Shown here piece by piece: positions 1-9,400 of a stretch of DNA of 64,000 nucleotides; the stretch's first letter is position 1; every line of letters begins with the position of its first letter. Below the pieces are notes generated by a model. The model was not told where the DNA came from, did not search any database, and was given only the letters and a program-made list of their open reading frames with translations. This stretch comes from Lactobacillus jensenii DSM 20557 (lineage in GTDB: Bacteria; Bacillota; Bacilli; Lactobacillales; Lactobacillaceae): NCBI RefSeq assembly GCF_001436455.1, contig NZ_AYYU01000001.1, positions 66,243 through 130,242 on the forward strand, written 5' to 3'. The translations under genes and the position numbers were made by a program.

Positions 1-696
1 AACCCTTTAATGCGTGTTGGTGACCAAGTTGCAGAAACTTTGTACTATCATACTGATATGGATGAAAGTGCAAGAAAAAAGCGCGTTATTGAATTGTTTA
101 ACCAAGTTGGGATGCCACGTCCTGAAGAAATGTATCGGATGTATCCACATGAATTATCAGGTGGTTTGCGTCAACGTGTAGTTATTGCTATGGCTATCGC
201 ATGTAAACCTGAAGTAATTATTGCTGATGAACCTACTACAGCATTAGATGTAACTATTCAAGCTCAAATCTTAGACTTACTTGAAGATATCCAAAAAGAA
301 TCTCAATCAGGTATTATTTTGATTACGCACGATTTAGGGGTAGTTGCTGAAACTGCTGATGAAGTAGCAGTTATGTATGCTGGCCAAATTGTAGAAAAAG
401 CAGACGTAAAAACTATTTTTGAAAATCCAAAGCATCCATATACAAGATCATTACTTCACTCTATGCCGCAAAGTGATGACCAAGACGAAGATTTGCATGT
501 TATTCAAGGCACTGTGCCTTCACTTAAGAACATGCCAAGAACTGGTGACCGTTTTGCTTCAAGAATTCCTTGGATTCCAGAAAGTGAACATGAAGAAAAT
601 CCAGTATTACATGAAGTGGAACCTGGCCATTGGGTTAGATGTACTTGTTGGAAGAATTTCCACTTCCAAGATGACCAAGAAGCAAGAGGGGAATAA
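1..696 (+). CDS. oppD: Oligopeptide ABC transporter ATP-binding protein OppD (5' end outside window)
   Basis: One of the two ATPase subunits that power oligopeptide import through the OppBC channel at the cytoplasmic face of the membrane. The frame is open from base 1, so the start and the Walker A half lie upstream of the window. Visible are the ABC signature LSGGLRQRV, Walker B (VIIADEPTTALD), the H-loop histidine in ITHD, and the C-terminal oligopeptide/dipeptide extension (HPYTRSLLHSMPQ) that separates OppD/OppF from other ABC ATPases. It is followed after 3 bp by oppF, with an SD (AGAGGGGAA) overlapping its own stop, so the two are very likely translationally coupled. OppD rather than OppF is inferred from gene order oppD-F-B-C and from pairing with a second, distinct ATPase. 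Confidence 0.93.
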   Translation, partial: NPLMRVGDQVAETLYYHTDMDESARKKRVIELFNQVGMPRPEEMYRMYPHELSGGLRQRVVIAMAIACKPEVIIADEPTTALDVTIQAQILDLLEDIQKESQSGIILITHDLGVVAETADEVAVMYAGQIVEKADVKTIFENPKHPYTRSLLHSMPQSDDQDEDLHVIQGTVPSLKNMPRTGDRFASRIPWIPESEHEENPVLHEVEPGHWVRCTCWKNFHFQDDQEARGE

Positions 697-699
697 GAT

Positions 700-1668
700 A
701 TGGGAAAAGAAATTATTCAAATCAAAGATCTTAAAGTCCATTATCCAATTCGTTCTGGCTTTTGGAACAGAATTACAGACTATGTAAAAGCGGTCGATGG
801 AGTTAACTTTTCAATTAATGAAGGCGAAACTTACGGATTAATTGGCGAATCAGGATCTGGTAAGTCAACTACTGGTAAGTCAATTGTCGGAGTTGAAAAA
901 GTTACAAGTGGTGAAATTTTATATAAAGGCGTTGATGTTACTAAGCCAGCCAACCGTAAAAAGCTTAATTATAACAAAGATGTCCAAATGATTTTCCAAG
1001 ATTCAATGTCTAGTTTGAATCCAAGAAAACGAATTGAAGATATTATTGCTGAACCAATTAGAAACTTTGAAAATTTAACTACTGACGAAGAAAGAAAAAG
1101 AGTTCAAGAACTTCTTGATATCGTTGGTATGCCAAGTGATGCTATTTATAAGTATCCTCATGAATTTTCAGGTGGTCAAAGACAAAGAATTGGTGTTGCA
1201 CGTGCTGTAGCAACCAATCCTAAGCTTATTGTTGCCGATGAACCAACTAGTGCACTTGATTTATCAGTTCAAGCACAAGTTTTAAACTTCATGAAGAATA
1301 TTCAACAACAATATAACATTGCTTACTTGTTTATTTCTCATGACCTAGGTGTGGTTAAGCACATGTCAGAGAATTTGGCAATTATGCACCGTGGTCGGTT
1401 GGTAGAATTAGGTTCTCGTGAAGAAATTTATAAGAACCCAATGCATATTTATACTCGTCGTTTATTATCAGCAATTCCGCAAGTTGATGTTGAACATCGT
1501 GCAGAAAATAAAAAACACCGTCAGGCTGTTGAAAAGGAATTCCAAGAAGATCAAGCTAGATGGTATGACAAAGATGGTAGAGTATTTCCATTGCGTGAAG
1601 TGAGTCGAAATCACTTTGTAGCTTTACCAGAAGAAGAAATTCATAAGATTGAAAGGGAGGGTGAATAA
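700..1668 (+). CDS. oppF: Oligopeptide ABC transporter ATP-binding protein OppF
   Basis: Second ATPase subunit of the Opp importer; it pairs with OppD to drive peptide uptake. The 322-residue protein is complete: Walker A GESGSGKST at residues 49-57, Q-loop near residue 100 (IFQDSMSSLNP), signature FSGGQRQ at 156-162, Walker B LIVADE at about 176-181, switch histidine near 214 (ISHD), then the peptide-family C-terminal extension (HIYTRRLLSAIPQ). The length is normal for the family. The start ATG follows AGAGGGGAA by a few bases. The next gene starts 1 bp after the stop, so oppD-F-B-C reads as one coupled operon. Confidence 0.95.
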   Translation: MGKEIIQIKDLKVHYPIRSGFWNRITDYVKAVDGVNFSINEGETYGLIGESGSGKSTTGKSIVGVEKVTSGEILYKGVDVTKPANRKKLNYNKDVQMIFQDSMSSLNPRKRIEDIIAEPIRNFENLTTDEERKRVQELLDIVGMPSDAIYKYPHEFSGGQRQRIGVARAVATNPKLIVADEPTSALDLSVQAQVLNFMKNIQQQYNIAYLFISHDLGVVKHMSENLAIMHRGRLVELGSREEIYKNPMHIYTRRLLSAIPQVDVEHRAENKKHRQAVEKEFQEDQARWYDKDGRVFPLREVSRNHFVALPEEEIHKIEREGE

Positions 1669-1669
1669 G

Positions 1670-2629
1670 ATGTGGAAGACAATTTTACGTAGATTTCTTA
1701 TCATGATTCCCCAAATTTTCTTACTTAGTGTGTTGGTCTTCTTCTTAGCAAAGATGATGCCTGGGGATCCATTTACAGGTGCCATTAACCCTAATACAGA
1801 CCCTAAAGAAATTGCTCGTTTGAAGCAACAACTTGGTCTTAATGATGCTCCATGGGTTCAATATACTCGATGGGTTGGGAACTTATTCCATGGTGATTTA
1901 GGAACAAGTTACATCCAACACGTTCCAGTTGCATCACTTATTTGGGATCGGGCAATTAATACTTTTTGGCTATCCTTGTTTACTGTAATTTTAACTTATT
2001 TGATTGCTATTCCTTTAGGGATTAGTGCAGGACGTAACCAAGATAAGTGGCAAGACCAAAGTATTCAAATCTTTAACTACTTTACTTTTGCAATACCGGG
2101 CTTTGTGTTCTACTTGCTTGGATTGTATCTATTTGGTTTCGTTTTAAATTGGTTCCCAATTAGTGGATCAGTTGGATCAGATGCAAATGGTGCTTTCGGA
2201 GTCTTTTTGAGTCGAATTTATCACTTGATTCTACCAGGTACTTTAGTTGCCTTGATCAGTACTACAAGTATTGTTCAATACCTTAGAACGGGTATTGTTG
2301 ACAATAAAGTTGAAGATTATGTAAGAACAGCTCGTTCAAAGGGTGTCCCTGAAAAAGTTGTTTTCAACAAGCATATTTTACGGAACTCACTTTTGCCGAT
2401 TGCTGCATTCTTTGGTAATACAATTACTAGTTTGCTTAGTGGATCAATTATTTTGGAAACAGTGTTCTCATATCCTGGTATGGGTAAGTTGTTCCTTGAT
2501 TCAATTAGTCAACGTGATTACACGACATTGACAGCTCTAATTTTGCTCTATGGTATCTTGACCCTAGTTGGGAATTTGCTTTCTGACATTATTATGAGTA
2601 TTGTTGATCCAAGAATTAGAATTCAATAG
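1670..2629 (+). CDS. oppB: Oligopeptide ABC transporter permease OppB
   Basis: Membrane subunit of the Opp importer. About six hydrophobic segments are visible, beginning with the N-terminal FLIMIPQIFLLSVLVFFLA helix typical of OppB/DppB. The cytoplasmic EAA loop that contacts the ATPases is seen as DYVRTARSKGVP followed by NSLLPI. The open frame reaches a TTG at 1649, but I place the start at ATG 1670: the AAGGGAGGGTGA Shine-Dalgarno lies between 1653 and 1664, at the right distance from 1670 and inside the longer version. The resulting 319 residues match the usual size. It starts 1 bp after oppF and precedes oppC by 14 bp. Confidence 0.94.
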   Translation: MWKTILRRFLIMIPQIFLLSVLVFFLAKMMPGDPFTGAINPNTDPKEIARLKQQLGLNDAPWVQYTRWVGNLFHGDLGTSYIQHVPVASLIWDRAINTFWLSLFTVILTYLIAIPLGISAGRNQDKWQDQSIQIFNYFTFAIPGFVFYLLGLYLFGFVLNWFPISGSVGSDANGAFGVFLSRIYHLILPGTLVALISTTSIVQYLRTGIVDNKVEDYVRTARSKGVPEKVVFNKHILRNSLLPIAAFFGNTITSLLSGSIILETVFSYPGMGKLFLDSISQRDYTTLTALILLYGILTLVGNLLSDIIMSIVDPRIRIQ

Positions 2630-2643
2630 GAGGGAGTAGAAAT

Positions 2644-3558
2644 ATGGCTAAAGATAAATCAACAAAGAAAGAAAAAACTGCAGCTAAAGTTTCTTTACCT
2701 CCTTCAGGATTTAAAGTTGTTTGGCGTGAAATAAAGAAAGATAAAGTGGCAATGGGTGCTTTGATTATTATCATTGCAGTCTTGTTATTTACTTTCGTAG
2801 GATCACTATTTTTAAATAAATCACAAGTTACAGAAGTTAATATTGCTGATGCATATTATAGCTGGGGTGAAGCAGGTCACATCTTTGGTACTGATGATGG
2901 TGGGAGAGATATCCTGCAATTATTGATGATGGGTGGCCGTAATTCAATTATGATAGGGCTATCTGTTACCCTTATTATTGAAGTGGTTGGATTAGTTATT
3001 GGTTTAATTTCAGGTTATTTTGGTGGTACTATTGATAATATCATTATGAGAATAGTTGACTTTATCCAAATTTTGCCACAGATGCCAATCTTGATTGTTT
3101 TTGCAGCAACTATTCCAAACTATAATGCTGTTACATTGGTTTTAATGATTTCATTATTTGGTTGGACTTCATCAACTAGATACTATAGATCATTTGTTTT
3201 ATCTCAAAGAGATCGTGAATACGTTCTTGCTTCAAAAACATCGGGTTCTTCGAATTTACAAATCATGTTCCGTGAAGTATTGCCAAATATCAGTTCAATG
3301 ATTATTATTGATGTTATTTTAATGGTTGCCGGTAATATTGGGATTGAAACAGGACTTTCATTCATTGGTTACGGATTACCAACTACCACTCCTTCTTTAG
3401 GTACATTAATTGGGTATGCAAATGATCCAGTTAATGTAACAACTAGACCTTGGTTATGGGTGCCAGCTACAATTTTGCTTTTAATTATTTCTTTGAGCAT
3501 TAACTATGTTGGTCGTGCTTTACAAAGAGCCGGGGATGCTCGTCAGCGTGAAAATTAA
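2644..3558 (+). CDS. oppC: Oligopeptide ABC transporter permease OppC
   Basis: Second membrane subunit of the Opp importer, forming the peptide channel with OppB. The 304-residue protein has a lysine-rich cytoplasmic N-terminus (about residues 1-35), a first membrane segment near 37-57, an extracytoplasmic loop, and five further hydrophobic segments. The EAA-type loop is visible (REYVLASKTSGSSNL, then REVLPN). The SD AGGAGGGAG precedes the ATG. It is the last gene of the oppDFBC transcript and is followed by a strong intrinsic terminator at 3571-3596. Confidence 0.94.
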   Translation: MAKDKSTKKEKTAAKVSLPPSGFKVVWREIKKDKVAMGALIIIIAVLLFTFVGSLFLNKSQVTEVNIADAYYSWGEAGHIFGTDDGGRDILQLLMMGGRNSIMIGLSVTLIIEVVGLVIGLISGYFGGTIDNIIMRIVDFIQILPQMPILIVFAATIPNYNAVTLVLMISLFGWTSSTRYYRSFVLSQRDREYVLASKTSGSSNLQIMFREVLPNISSMIIIDVILMVAGNIGIETGLSFIGYGLPTTTPSLGTLIGYANDPVNVTTRPWLWVPATILLLIISLSINYVGRALQRAGDARQREN

Positions 3559-3570
3559 GTTAATTTTATT

Positions 3571-3599
3571 AAAAAGGAATCGTAAGATTCCTTTTTATT
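3571..3599 (+). terminator. Intrinsic terminator of oppDFBC
   Basis: Eleven-base perfect inverted repeat, AAAAAGGAATC / GATTCCTTTTT (3571-3581 and 3586-3596), with a GTAA loop and a run of T. It separates oppDFBC from the independently expressed oppA. Confidence 0.85.
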
Positions 3600-3816
3600 T
3601 TGTAATAAAAAATCATAATTGCGAATTTAACTTTAATTTTTATCTTGCTTTTCATAAAATAAGTTGCGATTTTTAAGGCTTAATGCAAATTAATAGTAAA
3701 AAAATATAATTTTTGTTAGAATTTTAGTAAGTGGTTACATTGCTGATATTAAAGAATGTAATAGGTGAATATTTGCTTTATAAATTAAACATTAAAAATA
3801 AAATGAGATAAAAATG

Positions 3817-3845
3817 TTGCAATATTAAAATAACCATGCTAATAT
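3817..3845 (+). promoter_or_regulatory. Putative oppA promoter
   Basis: TTGCAA (3817-3822), a 17-bp spacer, then TAATAT (3840-3845) preceded by TG at -15/-14 (extended -10). The predicted RNA starts about 40-45 nt before the oppA ATG and carries SD GGAGGG at 3883-3888. The gap 3559-3896 holds the oppDFBC terminator, this promoter and very AT-rich DNA with no coding sequence that I can see. Confidence 0.55.
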
Positions 3846-3896
3846 TAAAAACATCAAATCGGATATGAACCGACAAACAAATGGAGGGAATGTCAT

Positions 3897-5669
3897 ATGA
3901 GCAAAGTAAAGGTGTTAAGCTCAATCGGATTACTTACAGGGGTTGCTCTTACTTTAACCGCATGTGGTAGTAATTCAAATTCAAGTTCTAATTCTGCAAA
4001 TTCAGTTTCTAAGTTTAAAAACGAAGTTCCAACTAAAACAGCTAAGAGTGGTGGTACTTTAAATTACGCAATCGAAACTGATTCCCCATTTACAGGAATT
4101 TTTAGTAATGAATTATCTACTAGTGCAATTGATAGTGAAGTAATGCAATATGGTGGAGAGAGTTTATTTGCAACTGATGATGAATATCGCTATACAAATG
4201 ATGGTGCTGCAAGTATAAAAATTGATCAAAATGCTAAAACAGCTACAATTAAATTAAAAAATAATGTTAAATGGTCTGATGGCCAACCAGTTGTTGCAAA
4301 GGATATTGAATTTGCATATGAGATGCTTGCAAATAAGGATGCACAATCTCAAAATTATACTTCAAGCTTAGAAGATATTGTTGGGATGAAGGATTATCAT
4401 GAAGGCAAAGCATCAACTATTTCAGGTATTGAAATGCCTGATGGTGAAAATGGTAAGACAGTAGTTATTCATTTTAATGAAATGAAACCTGGTATGACTC
4501 AATCCGGCAATGGCTATATTTGGGAAAACGCTGAACCTTATCACTATTTGAAAGATGTAAGTTTCAAGAAGTTGACTTCATCGGATAAAATTAGAAAGAA
4601 GCCATTATTCTTCGGTCCTTACAAATTAGCTAAAATTGTTCGTGGACAATCAGTTACTTGGGTTCCTAACAAGTATTACTGGCGTGGTACTCCAAAATTA
4701 AGTCAAATTACAGCTTCAGTTGTTTCACCAAATTCTGTTTCTCAATCTATTAAATCAAATAAGTTTGATGTAACTCAAGTAATTAATTCTCAATGGCAAA
4801 ATATTAATTCAACTAAAAATGTTAACTTCATTGCTAAAGTTCCACTTCAATATACTTATCTTGGATTTAAAGTTGGTAAATACAATTCAACTCTTGGCAA
4901 GAATGTAATAGATAAAAACGCTAAGTTGAACAATAAGGCTTTGCGTCAAGCAATTGCTTATGGCATGAACGTTAACCAAGTTTATAAGCGTTATTCATCT
5001 GGATTAACTTTTAGAATTCCAACTTTGATTCCAAAACAATTTGGAGATTATTTTGATAAAGACGCTAAGGGCTATTCATTCAACCTTAAAAAGGGTGAAG
5101 AATTACTTGATAAGGCTGGATACAAAAAGCATGGTACTTATCGAGTTCAACCAAATGGTAAACCTTTAACTATTCGCTTAGCAGCAATGAGTGGTTCTTC
5201 TATTCAAGATGCAGTTATTCAAAATTACATTCAGCAATGGAAGAAGATGGGCTTACATGTTGTTTTAACTGGTGGACGCTTAATTGAATTTAATTCATTC
5301 TACGATAAGTTAAAAAATGATGCTCCTAATGTTGATATGTTTATCGGAGCTTGGAGTTTATCAAGTGAACCTTCACCAAATGATTTATACAGTGAAACAG
5401 CCCAATTTAACTACAGCAGATTTGTAACTAAGAAAAATAATGAATTGCTTAGTGAAATGGACTCACAAAAAGCCTTCAATCATAAATATCGTGTGAAGAA
5501 ATTCCATGAGTGGCAACAATATATGAATGATCAAGCTTATGTAGTACCACTTACTAATTCATATTCAATTATGGCGATTAATGATAAATTAACTGGTTAT
5601 AGCTTACAGCCATCTAAGAGTAATGGTAATGGCTTCCCTAACTGGTACTATGTTGCATATAAAAAATAA
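3897..5669 (+). CDS. oppA: Oligopeptide-binding lipoprotein OppA
   Basis: Extracellular lipid-anchored peptide receptor that delivers oligopeptides to OppBC. A lipoprotein signal peptide is clear: basic start (MSKVKV), hydrophobic core, and lipobox LTAC with the lipidated cysteine at residue 23. A Ser/Asn-rich linker follows (about 24-42), then a periplasmic-binding-protein-type SBP_bac_5 domain; the family motif is visible as LKNNVKWSDGQPVVAKDI near residue 120. At 590 residues it is full length. It lies downstream of its transporter with its own promoter and terminator, which allows the receptor to be made in excess of the membrane complex. Peptide specificity cannot be read from the sequence. 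Confidence 0.93.
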   Translation: MSKVKVLSSIGLLTGVALTLTACGSNSNSSSNSANSVSKFKNEVPTKTAKSGGTLNYAIETDSPFTGIFSNELSTSAIDSEVMQYGGESLFATDDEYRYTNDGAASIKIDQNAKTATIKLKNNVKWSDGQPVVAKDIEFAYEMLANKDAQSQNYTSSLEDIVGMKDYHEGKASTISGIEMPDGENGKTVVIHFNEMKPGMTQSGNGYIWENAEPYHYLKDVSFKKLTSSDKIRKKPLFFGPYKLAKIVRGQSVTWVPNKYYWRGTPKLSQITASVVSPNSVSQSIKSNKFDVTQVINSQWQNINSTKNVNFIAKVPLQYTYLGFKVGKYNSTLGKNVIDKNAKLNNKALRQAIAYGMNVNQVYKRYSSGLTFRIPTLIPKQFGDYFDKDAKGYSFNLKKGEELLDKAGYKKHGTYRVQPNGKPLTIRLAAMSGSSIQDAVIQNYIQQWKKMGLHVVLTGGRLIEFNSFYDKLKNDAPNVDMFIGAWSLSSEPSPNDLYSETAQFNYSRFVTKKNNELLSEMDSQKAFNHKYRVKKFHEWQQYMNDQAYVVPLTNSYSIMAINDKLTGYSLQPSKSNGNGFPNWYYVAYKK

Positions 5670-5680
5670 ATTTAATATTT

Positions 5681-5707
5681 AAAAAAGGACCATCTCGGTC
5701 CTTTTTT
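5681..5707 (+). terminator. Intrinsic terminator of oppA
   Basis: Perfect 11-bp stem AAAAAAGGACC / GGTCCTTTTTT with loop ATCTC, T-run included in the stem, immediately after the oppA stop. Confidence 0.87.
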
Positions 5708-5753
5708 GCGTACTGAAAAATAGGTATAATAAACCTTTAGAAAGGATTTTGAA

Positions 5754-6446
5754 ATGGTAAGTACAAAATTTAAAAATTACTTATTTGAAGAATATGGAAT
5801 TAAGTTTAAAAATGAAACACTTCTTGAGGAAGCTTTTACACATTCTTCATATGTAAATGAACATCCTAAAGAGTCAGTAGGTAATTATGAAAAATTAGAA
5901 TTTTTAGGAGATGCTGTCCTTGAACTAGCAGTATCTGATTATCTTTACCGGCATTTTCCTAGTTTGAATGAGGGGCAACTAACGCGTTTACGTTCTAATA
6001 TTGTTCGGACAGAAGGCTTTTCAGGTTTTGCGATTGAATGTGGATTTCCAGCCGAGATAAATTTAGGTCATGGTGAAGAAAAAACAGGTGCTAGAGAGCG
6101 AAAGACATTACTAGAAGACGTTTTTGAAGCCTTTAATGGTGCATTATTTTTGGATCAGGGAATGGATGCCGTTCAAAAATTCTTAAAATTAACTGTTTAT
6201 CCATTGATTGATAGCGGTGAATTTACTGATTCAAGAGATTATAAGACAGATTTGCAAGAACTTTTACAAGTCAATGGTGCAATTAAGATTGAGTATCAAG
6301 TTCTTGAAGAATCAAAACTACCTTCTAATTTTAAAGTGGCATTACTTGTTGAAGGAAAGAAAATTTCTGAAGGTAGTGGCCACAATAAAAAGGCTGCTGA
6401 ACAAGTTGCAGCTAAACTAGCATTAATAAAATATCAAGAGAAATAA
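5754..6446 (+). CDS. rnc: Ribonuclease III
   Basis: Endonuclease cutting double-stranded RNA in rRNA precursors and structured mRNAs. The 230-residue protein has the catalytic domain (about 1-150) with signature KLEFLGDAVLEL; the expected metal-binding acids are E49, D53, D122 and E125. A C-terminal dsRNA-binding domain begins at about residue 160 (DYKTDLQELLQ) and ends with GHNKKAAEQVAAKLAL. A TATAAT at 5725-5730 may serve as its -10 box, with no good -35. SD AAAGGA is at 5741-5746. smc follows after 9 bp, the usual rnc-smc-ftsY order of Firmicutes. Confidence 0.96.
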   Translation: MVSTKFKNYLFEEYGIKFKNETLLEEAFTHSSYVNEHPKESVGNYEKLEFLGDAVLELAVSDYLYRHFPSLNEGQLTRLRSNIVRTEGFSGFAIECGFPAEINLGHGEEKTGARERKTLLEDVFEAFNGALFLDQGMDAVQKFLKLTVYPLIDSGEFTDSRDYKTDLQELLQVNGAIKIEYQVLEESKLPSNFKVALLVEGKKISEGSGHNKKAAEQVAAKLALIKYQEK

Positions 6447-6455
6447 GGTGAAAAG

Positions 6456-9400
6456 GTGCCATTAACTGAACTTACCCTAACAGGGTTTAAATCTTTTGCA
6501 GAAAAAACAAAAATCAAATTTGGCGATGGCATCACTGGCATCGTTGGTCCAAACGGTAGTGGGAAGAGTAACATTACTGAAGCAATTCGCTGGGTAATGG
6601 GTGAGTCAAGCGCTAAGTCTTTGCGTGGTAGTAACATGAAAGACGTAATTTTTGCGGGTAGCCAGTATAGGACGCCAATGAATCATGCTGAAGTCGAGCT
6701 TGTATTTGATAATAAGAATCGTGCTCTTAACTTTGATGCAGATCGTGTAACGGTTGCCCGGAGAATCTTACGTAATGGTGATAGCGAATACTTAATTAAT
6801 AACCAAACTGTTCGCTTAAAAGATGTTCATGCTTTGTTTATGGACTCTGGAATTTCTCAAGATTCATTAGCAATTATTTCCCAAGGAAAAGTTGATGAAA
6901 TTTTAAATTCTAGACCAGAAAATCGTCGAGCTATCTTTGAAGAAGCTGCTGGAGTTTTACGTTTTAAAGAGCAAAAGCAAGCAGCAACTAATCAACTAGC
7001 CAAAACTACAGATAATTTAATTAGAATTAATGACTTAGTTAATGAACTTGAAGGGCGAGTAGAACCTTTACACAAGCAAAGTAGTCTAGCTAAAGAATAT
7101 AAATTTCAAAAATCTGGGTTAGATAAAGACTTAAAGACGCTGCTTGCTTTTGAATTACAAGATTTAGAGCTTAAGCGAACTGAATTGGCTAAAAAAGCTG
7201 AAAAGAGTCAAATTCTGCTTAATAAGCTTGATGAAGAAGTTAGTCAATCGCAAAATGATTTGGCTCAGAAGAAAAATCAATTAGCCAAAACAACCAAAGA
7301 AAAAGAAGCATTACAAGAGAGATTGCTTTCTTTAACTCAGGAGATTTCTAATTTAAATACTGATTTACAAGTTGCAGAACAATCAGATCAATATAATAAT
7401 GCGACCAAGCATGAATATGAGAATCAGTTAAATGAACTAAAGAAGAATCTTGCGGTTTTAAGCGAAAAAGAAGTTGGTTTGCAAAAGGAAGTAGAGCAAG
7501 CTATCTCTCAAGAAACTGCTTTAACTGAAAAGCGTGATAGTTACGCAAAAAGTCTTCATTCTGATCCTGAAACTTTGAGTAAAGAATTAGAAAACTTGCG
7601 TAATGATTATATTCAAAGTTTGCAAGACCAAACAAGTAATAATAACGATTTAGTTTATGCAGAAAATGAGTTAAAGCGACTCAGTAATTCTACAATTCCA
7701 GAATTAAAGACGGCCGAAGCAGAACTGGAAAAAGCTGAAGCTGAATTAGCTCAGTTAAAAAAGCAAGGTCAAGATGCTAGTGCTAAAAAAAGTAACTTAC
7801 AAGAACAAGTTCAAACTAAGAATGTTCTAATTAGTGATTTAACTGCCAAACAAAACTTAGCTAATCGCTCTTTACAGGAGATAAGTCAGAAATATCAAGC
7901 AGCTAAAGCTCAGAAAGAGGCCTTAGAAAATATTCAAAAACGACATGAAGGATATTATTATGGTGTTAGAAATATTTTAAATCATCTAGATCAATATCAA
8001 GGTGTTATTGGGGCAGTGGGTGAATTACTTGATTTCCCAGCTGAGTTAGAAGCTGCTTTAACAACTGCGTTAGGTGGCGGTGTTCAGGATTTAGTTACTG
8101 ATACTAAGCAATCAGCTAGAAATGCCATTATGCAGCTTAAGCAAAGCCGAATGGGTAGAGCTACATTCCTTCCATTAGATGGCCTGCGCTTTTCTACAAT
8201 TCCTTCATCAACTGTTACTACTTTGAAGTCAATGCCTGGTTTTATTGGAGTTGCTAGTGAACTAGTTAAAACTAAAGGCCAGGTTGATATATCAGCTGCA
8301 GTTAATTATTTGTTAGGCAATGTTATTGTAGCCGACACAATTGATAATGCCATGAAGATTAATGCTCGGGTTTATCGTTATCGAATTGTTACTTTAGATG
8401 GGGATGTTATTAGTCCAGGCGGTTCAATGTCAGGTGGGGCAAAGAATCAGAGAAATAATTCCCCACTTCAGACTGCTGGTGAGATTAATAAATTAACTAA
8501 AGTGGTTGCTGAGTTGATTGCTGAAGTAAAAACTGCTAAAGAACAAATCCTTTCTTTAGATGAAAAGCTTTCCAAAGAACAAAAACTTTTTGCAAGTTTA
8601 AATGATGAATTACAAGTTGCTATTCAAGACTTAAGTGCCTTGGCTGTAAGCTATCAAAATAAAGAAAGTGAAGTTAAGCGCCTTAAAGAGGCTCAACATA
8701 TCTATCAAAATCGCGCTGACGAGCGAGCAGCTGAAATTAAACATTTAGAAGAAAAAATTGAAGAGAAAAAGCAAGCTCAAACTCAAATCAGTGAGCGTTT
8801 AGATAAGCAAAAGCAAGCAATGGCTGAAAAGAAGGCACAAATTGATGATTTTGATAATTTAAATAAAGATGTTCAGGCTAAGCTTGCTGAAATTAATCCT
8901 AAATTAGCGGTACTTCACAATCAAAAGACTAATTTAAAGGCTAAGTTAGCTGATTTATCAACTCAAAAGGAAACAAGTGCTTCACAAGTAAAACTTTTAG
9001 AAAGCAAGTTAGTTGATTTGACTTCTAATAAAGAATTAACTGCTGAACAAAAAACAAAAAAAGCTCAAAAAATCACTGAATTAACTCATGAAAAGCAAGA
9101 ACTTGAAGCTAAATTAAAGAAAATCAGTAGTCACTTAGGCCAACTAGATGCTCAAATTAGTCAATTAGATGCTAGCTTTACCCGTAATTATGACTTGAGA
9201 AAAGATGCAGCAACTGAGCAGGAGAGCTATTCTGTGGATCTGGCTCAAGTTAAGACGAAGATGAAGCAGCATCTTGATAAATTACGTGATGAATATGCTT
9301 TAACTTATGAAATGGCTTTGAATCAAGCTGAAATTGAGAATACACCAGAAAATCAAGCTAAACTTGCTAAAAGTGTTAAGTTACATCAAATGAGTTTAGA

